From NCBI GenBank assembly GCA_021202305.1, contig JAJQDG010000110.1, positions 1 through 6,213 on the forward strand: a stretch of 6,213 nt of DNA, in the 5' to 3' direction. This stretch comes from Candidatus Gastranaerophilales bacterium (GTDB lineage Bacteria > Cyanobacteriota > Vampirovibrionia > Gastranaerophilales > Gastranaerophilaceae). Both the position numbers and the translations under genes were made by a program. The notes beneath the pieces are model-generated. The model was given only the letters and a program-made list of their open reading frames with translations. It had not been told where the DNA came from and searched no databases. Below are positions 1 to 4,677 of the stretch, piece by piece; position 1 is the first letter of the stretch; every line of letters starts with the position of its first letter.

Positions 1-549
1 ATAAAAAATTTTATTGAAAACGGCGTAAATTTTCAAATTCCACTTGTTACAAAACAAGAAACAGAAGGCAAGAAAACTGTTTTGGTGCCGCTTTTTGGCT
101 TATCCAATATTTTTCTTTGCCCAAAATGCAGCGAAAGAGAATATTTCGGGGGTTTTCACAATAAAGTTTTGAGTTTGCAATGTAAAAATTGCGGGGCGCC
201 GATGTATCCCGATATTTACGAGGCAGAGAATTATGAAACAAATGCAAATCCTTATTATTGGGTTAATGCAATTAATTCAATGGCACATGCCGATATTTGG
301 ATTTTAATAAACCCGCCCCTTGAAAATACAAGAATACTCACCGCGGAATTTATTAAAACAGCTTTTGAAGCGGTTAAACCTAAAAAGGTTTACATTCTTT
401 CAAAAGAAACAACAAAACGCGAATACTATAAACAAATTTTTGCAAAAATCAGTCCGAATTGCGACATAAAGGCTGATTTCCAGTCGCAGGACATCCTTTG
501 TGAAGATTTTATTAACTGCGAAATGTCAGCAGTCAAGGTTTCGACATAA
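1..549 (+). CDS. Sirtuin-like (Sir2-family) zinc-binding protein, C-terminal part, 5' truncated
   Basis: The reading frame is open from the first base to a TAA at 547-549 (182 visible residues), so the gene begins upstream of the window. The TTG at 82 is an internal codon. Two CxxC pairs (visible residues 40/43 and 61/64, 17 residues between them) are followed by CGAPMYPDI, then W87, an AD pair (97-98) and a hydrophobic strand. This is the order seen in the second half of sirtuins: zinc ribbon, 'CGG..P.IV.FGE', and the 'AD..L.IGTSL' strand. By that alignment, the catalytic HG that precedes the first Cys by six residues is FG here (F32-G33), and the NAD-binding GTSL is NPPL (104-107). The protein therefore looks like an inactive or divergent sirtuin rather than an ordinary NAD-dependent deacylase. 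The N-terminal GAGxS Rossmann part is outside the window. It could also be another Rossmann-type protein with an inserted zinc ribbon. It abuts recO with no gap. Confidence 0.5.
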   Translation: MKNFIENGVNFQIPLVTKQETEGKKTVLVPLFGLSNIFLCPKCSEREYFGGFHNKVLSLQCKNCGAPMYPDIYEAENYETNANPYYWVNAINSMAHADIWILINPPLENTRILTAEFIKTAFEAVKPKKVYILSKETTKREYYKQIFAKISPNCDIKADFQSQDILCEDFINCEMSAVKVST

Positions 550-1320
550 ATGGAAAATTATACAACAGACGCCATTAATATAAAAACATATCCTATAAGC
601 GAAAATGATAATATTGTCGTCATGTTTTCAAAAGAAAACGGGCTTATACGCGGCGTTGCAAAGGGAGTCAAACGTCCAAAAAGCAAACTTGGCGCCAGAA
701 TGCAGGTTCTTGTTGCTAATACTCTTTTGCTCGATAAAAGGCGCAATTTAGACATTATTAAAGAGGCAAGCGCACTCAATCCTTTTAATAAATTGCGATA
801 TGATTTTGATAAGTTAACCTGTGCGCTTTATGTGGCAGAAACCGTGAACTCTTTTTGCACAGAAACAGTTGATAAAGAACAGAATGAGGCAATTTACAGA
901 ATAATTTATTTAACATTAAATAATATTCAAAATTCAAAAAATAAAAGTTTTGCTCTTTTAAACGTAATAAAATTTCAGCTTCATTTTATGAGGGAATTGG
1001 GTTTTGGAATAGAGCTTGAAAAATGCTTGAAGTGTTCAAAAAAGCCTGAATATTCCGTTTTTTTTCATTATGAAACAGGCGGCATAGTTTGCCCTTCATG
1101 CGCGCAGGCGGGGCTCAGATATATAAAAATTCATCAAAAAATAAGGAGTTTTCTGCTTGCTTTGAATAATACGCCATTGGATAAAAAAACAGAATTTGAC
1201 GATTTAATTAATGAAAAACTGGCGGATGGTTGTTTTAATCTTTTGAAGCGGTATATTGAAATAATAGGCAGTAAAAAAAGCAAAACATTTAAAGTCATGG
1301 AGGAAACAAAAGCGGGCTGA
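550..1320 (+). CDS. recO: DNA repair protein RecO
   Basis: This 256-residue protein has the normal RecO length (about 240-260). The N-terminal OB-fold has the family signature: GLIRGVAKGVKRPKSKLGA (residues 31-49), a QVL strand, then LDIIKEA (67-73). An all-helical middle follows, and then a zinc finger made by CLKC (C159, C162) and CPSC (C181, C184). From knowledge of the family, RecO acts in the cytoplasm with RecR and RecF. It anneals SSB-coated single strands and loads RecA at gaps. The ATG directly follows the upstream stop codon. The only Shine-Dalgarno-like run is AAGG at 535-538, 11 nt away, so translation is probably coupled to the preceding gene. The stop overlaps the next ATG by one base. 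Nothing is missing or truncated; the four zinc ligands and basic OB-fold patch are intact. Confidence 0.95.
   Translation: MENYTTDAINIKTYPISENDNIVVMFSKENGLIRGVAKGVKRPKSKLGARMQVLVANTLLLDKRRNLDIIKEASALNPFNKLRYDFDKLTCALYVAETVNSFCTETVDKEQNEAIYRIIYLTLNNIQNSKNKSFALLNVIKFQLHFMRELGFGIELEKCLKCSKKPEYSVFFHYETGGIVCPSCAQAGLRYIKIHQKIRSFLLALNNTPLDKKTEFDDLINEKLADGCFNLLKRYIEIIGSKKSKTFKVMEETKAG
1299..1303 (+). promoter_or_regulatory. Ribosome binding site GGAGG with long spacing, for the TPR gene
   Basis: GGAGG lies inside the recO 3' end, 16 nt before the ATG at 1320, which is longer than the usual 5-10 nt. The ATG at 1320 is still the best start because it gives a complete signal peptide. With the TGATG stop/start overlap, re-initiation by ribosomes finishing recO probably matters more than this site alone. 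Confidence 0.5.
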
Positions 1321-3341
1321 TGAATAAAAAAATTCTGACTGCAATTTTCATAATTTCATCTTTTGTATTTATCCCTTTTTCTGAAGCAAAAATGTCAAAA
1401 GAAGCGAATAAACTCTATATGGAAGCGCTTACTTTTGAAAGTGAAAATCGTCTTGATGATGCCATAGATATAATGTTAAAGGCATTAAACAATTCAAATG
1501 ACGATATCACCCTTGTAACGAAACTTGCCGGATTATACGCAAGAAGCGGAAAAACAGATGAGGCAGTTATTTATTATAAAAAAGCAATTGAATTAAACAG
1601 CGAAGATGCTTTTTTATACGTAAGCCTCGGTAACATTTACCAGCAAAAAAATGATTACAAAAATGCGTTTAATACCTACTTAAAAGCAAAAGAAATTATG
1701 CCCGATTACAAATATAATTATCTGAATCTGGCAAACGCAAAATTTTACGATGGACAATATAAAGAAGCAATTACCTACTATCAAAAATTTATTGAAACCT
1801 ACCCGAATAATTTAGAAGCGGGAAACCTTCTTGCAAACAGCTATTTGCGCCTTAAAGATTATAAAAATTCTATTTCTGCTTATGAAAGAGTTCTTGAAAA
1901 AAATCCGGACAGTTTTAGAGAATATTCTGAATTGGGGCTTGCATATCTCCGTGATAAGCAGTATTTAAAAGCAAAAGAATGTTTTAGTAAAGCGATTGAA
2001 TTAAACAGTGAAGATTATATTTCATACGGCAATTTAGCAGTTGTACAGTCTTATCTTAATGAAAATAAAGAAGCCTATGAAAACTATAATCGGGCTTTTA
2101 ATCTAAATCCGAATTTAAACGACCTTAAATTTGATTACGGCAAACTTCTTGAAACAATGGGCAAAGACGATGATGCAAAAAATGCCTATAAAGAATACAT
2201 TCAAGCAAATCCCGAAGATAAGGGCGCATATATGAATTTAGGTATTTTAGAACGCAAAACCGGAAATATAAATGACTCGCTTGATGTTTTAAAAAAAGGC
2301 GTTCAAGTTTCAAATGATTTTGATATAAAAAACGAGCTTGCAAAATCGTATTTTGAAAATGATGATTTTGAAAGTGCGCTTAAAATATATAATGAGGAGC
2401 TTTCCGGCAATTCAAAAAATCTTCGTGCCGCATATAACAAAGGGCTTTGTCTTGAAGCTTTAAAAGAGTATGAAAAGGCAGATAACCTGTACAGAAAGCT
2501 TTCTTATTTTGATAATGCCGATTTAGCCGAATTCGGTATAAAAAAACAAGAAATTTTAAACAGCATTTATTCTAATTCTGTTGAATGGGCGGGTGCATTA
2601 GTAAAAAACAAGGAATATAAAAAAGCAGAAGCGATTTATCAAGCTGCAGTTGAGGTGAACCCTGAAAATTCAAAAGCTTATGTGGGGCTTGCAAAAACGT
2701 ATGAAAACATGGGCAATAAAATAAAAACAGTTGAAAATTATGAAAAAGCAATTCAAATGTCGCCTGATGATAAAAACATTTATATGGATTTAGGTACTTC
2801 ATTAAGCAATATGGAACAAGAACAAGATGCGCAAGCTGCGTATAAAAAGGCGTATGAGATTGATAATCAAGATAATAAGGCACTTGAACTTTTGGCTGAC
2901 AGCTACACAAAAACCGGAGATTTTCAAAAAGCGCTAGATTTGTATAACAAAGCTCTTGAAAAAAATTCTAATGATGATAATTTATACGTTAAAATCGGAA
3001 GCATGTATAAATATTTGAATGATGAAAAAAACGCAAAAGAAAATTACAATAAAGCGCTTGAAGTTAACCCCGATAATGAAAATGCCTATTTTAACCTTGG
3101 ATTATGCAGTTTTGATAATGAAGAATACCAGAATGCTATTTCTTATTTTGAAAAATCAGTGCAAATCAGCCCCAAATACGCAATCGGGTATTTCGGGCTT
3201 GCAAAAACGTATGAAAAAATATCTGACAATAAAAGAGCCATATATAATTACGAAAAGTATGTTGAATTTTCGGACAATGAAGATACAAAAATGCGCACTA
3301 AAGAAAAAATAGACGAACTCTATAAGGGGCTTATTGAATGA
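1320..3341 (+). CDS. Secreted TPR-repeat protein (about 18 tetratricopeptide repeats)
   Basis: The 673-residue protein starts with a Sec signal peptide: NKK, a hydrophobic core (about residues 5-20), and SEA before a likely cleavage after A23. Nearly all the rest is tetratricopeptide repeats. A continuous 34-residue register starts at residue 27, with repeats ending near 60, 94, 128, 162, 196, 230, 264, 298, 332, 365 (one residue short) and 399. A non-canonical linker of about 19 residues (400-418) follows, then a shortened repeat (419-448) and six more 34-residue repeats to 652. A charged helix of about 21 residues caps the end. Repeats show the family pattern: Y/L at positions 8-11, 'G.Y..A...Y.KA', and NP/SP at the end. 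From family knowledge TPR superhelices are protein-binding scaffolds. No enzymatic domain is present, so the partner is unknown. Export and overlap with a lipoprotein gene suggest an envelope assembly or scaffold role (inference). C residues are few and codon use matches its neighbours. Confidence 0.9.
   Translation: MNKKILTAIFIISSFVFIPFSEAKMSKEANKLYMEALTFESENRLDDAIDIMLKALNNSNDDITLVTKLAGLYARSGKTDEAVIYYKKAIELNSEDAFLYVSLGNIYQQKNDYKNAFNTYLKAKEIMPDYKYNYLNLANAKFYDGQYKEAITYYQKFIETYPNNLEAGNLLANSYLRLKDYKNSISAYERVLEKNPDSFREYSELGLAYLRDKQYLKAKECFSKAIELNSEDYISYGNLAVVQSYLNENKEAYENYNRAFNLNPNLNDLKFDYGKLLETMGKDDDAKNAYKEYIQANPEDKGAYMNLGILERKTGNINDSLDVLKKGVQVSNDFDIKNELAKSYFENDDFESALKIYNEELSGNSKNLRAAYNKGLCLEALKEYEKADNLYRKLSYFDNADLAEFGIKKQEILNSIYSNSVEWAGALVKNKEYKKAEAIYQAAVEVNPENSKAYVGLAKTYENMGNKIKTVENYEKAIQMSPDDKNIYMDLGTSLSNMEQEQDAQAAYKKAYEIDNQDNKALELLADSYTKTGDFQKALDLYNKALEKNSNDDNLYVKIGSMYKYLNDEKNAKENYNKALEVNPDNENAYFNLGLCSFDNEEYQNAISYFEKSVQISPKYAIGYFGLAKTYEKISDNKRAIYNYEKYVEFSDNEDTKMRTKEKIDELYKGLIE
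2685..2707 (+). repeat. Copy 1 of a 23-nt exact direct repeat within the TPR gene
   Basis: These 23 bases encode the GLAKTYE segment of repeat 13. They are identical to 3195-3217 in repeat 18. The offset is 510 nt, exactly five 34-residue repeats, which fits ancestral block duplication of TPR units or recurrent gene conversion. Confidence 0.75.
3195..3217 (+). repeat. Copy 2 of the 23-nt exact direct repeat within the TPR gene
   Basis: This is identical at nucleotide level to 2685-2707, including third-codon positions, and encodes the GLAKTYE segment of the last TPR repeat. The flanking codons differ. The copy lies in the same codon frame and at the same place in the repeat. Confidence 0.75.
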
Positions 3342-3748
3342 AAAAAAGTTTTATTTTGTTTTGTCTTTTTCTTATTTTTTTCTTAACGGGCTGCGACAGC
3401 GAAAAGCCGACCATAATATTTTCAAAAACTCCTTTTACAAGCCAAACAATGTATACTCCCGCAAACAAATTTGCCCCGGGAGAACGTATTTATTTTGCCG
3501 TATATAATCCGAAAGAATTTAAAACGCGCCTTTTAAAGCTTCAAGTTTTTAAAAAAGAAAGCGAAAAATCAGAATTTTGGGGACTTGAGTATTTGTACAA
3601 CAGAACTCTGGAGTTGAATAATAAAAAAGCGTATACGGATTATGTAGTTATAAATAATGCAGGGTTTTATATTTTTCAAATTTTTGACTTTACTGATTTT
3701 CAAACGCCTGTTGTATTGGGGATAGTAAAAGTTGAACCGATACATTGA
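3338..3748 (+). CDS. Small hypothetical lipoprotein
   Basis: The 136-residue precursor has an MKKS start, a very hydrophobic stretch (residues 5-16) and a lipobox LTGC with the acylated cysteine at C19, so it should be processed by signal peptidase II. Mature residues 20-136 are rich in aromatic and beta-type segments (PGERIYFAVYNP at 47-58, WGLEYLYNRTLEL, AYTDYVVI, GFYIFQIFDF, VVLGIVKV). This suggests an Ig-like beta-sandwich, although I recognise no family. D20 sits at position +2, which in E. coli would favour retention in the inner membrane; whether the rule applies here is unknown. Its ATG overlaps the TPR stop in an ATGA junction. AAGGGG (3324-3329) lies 8 nt upstream, so it has a good ribosome site of its own plus coupling. 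It most likely works with the TPR protein in the envelope (inference). Confidence 0.85.
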   Translation: MKKSFILFCLFLIFFLTGCDSEKPTIIFSKTPFTSQTMYTPANKFAPGERIYFAVYNPKEFKTRLLKLQVFKKESEKSEFWGLEYLYNRTLELNNKKAYTDYVVINNAGFYIFQIFDFTDFQTPVVLGIVKVEPIH

Positions 3749-4154
3749 GGATATAATTTTATCAGTTAAAAATTATTTTACATCTTCAAAATACGCACTG
3801 AAAGGAAAGTGTAAAATGTGCGGCAGGTGCTGTACATGTATACTTTTTTCCGATGAAAACGGTTATATTAAAGATGAAGAAACATTTAAAAAGATGCAAA
3901 AAAAACATCTTATATACAGATATTTCTATCCTAACGGAAAAGTAACAGGCGAAGGCATTGAGCTTGAAGGCGCAATTTTATTCAAATGCAAGCATTTAAA
4001 AAATAATAAATGCGGCATTTATTGGTTTCGCCCGATATTTTGCAGAGATTATCCTGCCATAAACCCTGAATTTATTAAAATGGGCGGCACAACACTTGAC
4101 GGGTGCGGATTTTACTTTGCTCCGAATAAAAAATTTGAGGAATATTTAAAATAA
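3732..4154 (+). CDS. YkgJ/UPF0153-type CxxCxxCC cysteine-cluster protein
   Basis: This cytosolic protein of 140 residues has the cysteine-cluster signature (PF03692 type). It shows C27-x2-C30-x2-CC(33-34) followed by C36, then C86 and C94, the family's GIYxxRPxxCRxYP block (95-108, with C104), and C125. These nine cysteines are placed like metal or Fe-S ligands. The family's biochemical role is not settled, and a metal- or cluster-binding function is inference. No ATG or GTG lies between the preceding stop and the cysteine motif. The TTG at 3732 is the best start: it has GGGG (3718-3721) 10 nt upstream and makes a 17-nt overlap with the lipoprotein gene. The residues before C27 are weakly conserved in type, so the exact start remains less certain than the gene. 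It is the last gene of the + strand run. Confidence 0.88.
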   Translation: MNRYIEDIILSVKNYFTSSKYALKGKCKMCGRCCTCILFSDENGYIKDEETFKKMQKKHLIYRYFYPNGKVTGEGIELEGAILFKCKHLKNNKCGIYWFRPIFCRDYPAINPEFIKMGGTTLDGCGFYFAPNKKFEEYLK

Positions 4155-4168
4155 GGATGTGTGAAAAA

Positions 4169-4232
4169 CCCGAAAGTACGGGCATAAGCTTATGCCCCCC
4201 GCCTATTGCGGGAGCTGGGCGGCTAAAGCTGC
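4169..4232. other. GC-rich island of four tandem hairpins between genes
   Basis: In this strongly AT-rich window, 40 of these 64 bases are G or C. Four adjacent hairpins can be drawn: CCCG/CGGG with a 6-nt loop (4169-4182); the perfect 18-bp palindrome GGGCATAAGCTTATGCCC (4180-4197); CCCGC/GCGGG with a 5-nt loop (4198-4212); and GCGGC/GCTGC with a TAAA loop and one G-T wobble (4219-4232). The first two share bases 4180-4182, so they are mutually exclusive. A short TTT follows the last stem, and longer T runs come at 4255-4259 and 4262-4267. It could be the operon's transcription end, a dispersed palindromic repeat element, or a structured RNA. The sequence alone does not decide. Confidence 0.6.
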
Positions 4233-4235
4233 TTT
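4217..4235 (+). terminator. Possible weak transcription terminator of the + strand operon
   Basis: The last hairpin of the island (GCGGC/GCTGC, extendable by two G-T wobbles) is followed directly by TTT and then AC. The T tract is short, so termination would be weak unless it is aided by the upstream hairpins. The position, 63 nt after the last operon stop codon, is suitable. Confidence 0.3.
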
Positions 4236-4350
4236 ACAAATTCTTTCAGTCTGCTTTTTGGTTTTTTATATACTCAATATATAAAAAATAGTTAACTTTT
4301 CTTTACAATGGCGCAATTTCTCATAAAAAAAATACTTTATTAACATGTAT

Positions 4351-4355
4351 GGGAG
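4351..4355 (+). promoter_or_regulatory. Ribosome binding site GGGAG deciding the start of the small gene
   Basis: GGGAG lies 13 nt before the ATG at 4369 and 19 nt before the ATG at 4375. It lies after the in-frame ATG at 4345, which has no purine-rich ribosome site upstream. It therefore argues for the 4369 start. Confidence 0.45.
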
Positions 4356-4368
4356 TAATACAAGAAAA

Positions 4369-4578
4369 ATGACTATGAATGAAAGATCAATAAATACATT
4401 ATTCGGATTGGTTTTAGACCCCATTGAAAATGTGTATGACATTAAAGACAGAAAAAAACTGTCCGAAATTCAACGTATAGTCAGAATTTTTAATATTACG
4501 GAAAAACAAAGAGAAATGTCGGGCGAAATATCGGCACGCGCTCTTGTTGCTTTCAAAATGCTTGTAAGCAATAACTGA
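4369..4578 (+). CDS. Hypothetical small protein, 69 residues
   Basis: I do not recognise this protein. From the ATG at 4369 it has 69 residues starting MTMNERSINTLFGLV; from the earlier in-frame ATG at 4345 it would have 77. The later start is preferred because of GGGAG at 4351-4355. No signal peptide, membrane segment, cysteine or metal motif is visible. It looks soluble and mostly helical, with a charged middle (KDRKKLSEIQRIVRIF) and an alanine-bearing end (SARALVAFKML). Base composition and codon use match the neighbours, and it is not an antisense shadow of another gene. It stands alone, 214 nt after the operon, in a region of structured DNA, and it converges with the large gene on the other strand. 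A regulatory or protein-binding role is possible but not shown. Confidence 0.65.
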   Translation: MTMNERSINTLFGLVLDPIENVYDIKDRKKLSEIQRIVRIFNITEKQREMSGEISARALVAFKMLVSNN

Positions 4579-4655
4579 TTTTATTATAAAGACGCCATAA
4601 ATCCAAAATACCGGTTTTTTGCAAATTTTTAGGTCAATATAAAAGCGCAATATGT

Positions 4656-4676
4656 AAAAAAATTCTGTACGAAATT
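4656..4676 (-). terminator. Possible intrinsic terminator of the - strand gene
   Basis: Read on the - strand just after its stop codon, AATTTC and GAATT pair around a GTACA loop with one bulged T. The stem is about 5 bp and AT-rich, and it is followed by a run of seven T. The shape and place suit an intrinsic terminator, but the stem is weak. Confidence 0.35.
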
Positions 4677-4677
4677 A

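Noticed and set aside
82..549. TTG at 82 as the start of the first gene.
   Set aside because: The same frame is open to the window edge with protein-like sequence, and no ribosome site precedes 82. The codon also falls just before the position where the sirtuin catalytic motif should lie.
2572..2910. Long open frames on the opposite strand of the TPR gene.
   Set aside because: They are antisense to a clear repeat protein, are rich in Cys, His, Phe and Leu as expected for mirrored A/T-rich codons, and lack ribosome sites or family features.
3019..3312. An alternative + strand frame inside the 3' end of the TPR gene.
   Set aside because: It is a Lys/Met-rich out-of-frame reading of TPR codons with no recognisable domain.
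4258..4285. A possible promoter for the small gene: TTGGTT, 16 nt, TATAAA.
   Set aside because: The -35 box matches only three of six consensus bases, and the -10 lies in a run of A/T where such matches occur by chance.
4157..4291. A 44-codon open frame beginning ATG at 4157, just after the cysteine-cluster gene, and running through the hairpin island.
   Set aside because: It is built from the palindromic GC-rich sequence. Its AAGG would be at most one base from the ATG, and its composition (CPPPIAGAG then aromatic/Phe-rich) reflects the hairpins and T runs. If the island proves to be a repeat element, the frame may be conserved with it, but I cannot support it as a gene.
4155..4344. A tRNA or other known structured RNA in the spacer.
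   Set aside because: The hairpins do not form a cloverleaf, no TTC-loop or acceptor pairing is present, and no riboswitch core was recognised.
4604..4621. The ACCGGT palindrome flanked by A and T runs as a + strand terminator after the small gene.
   Set aside because: The perfect centre leaves no loop. The alternative pairing gives only a 5-bp, mostly A-T stem, too weak to call.
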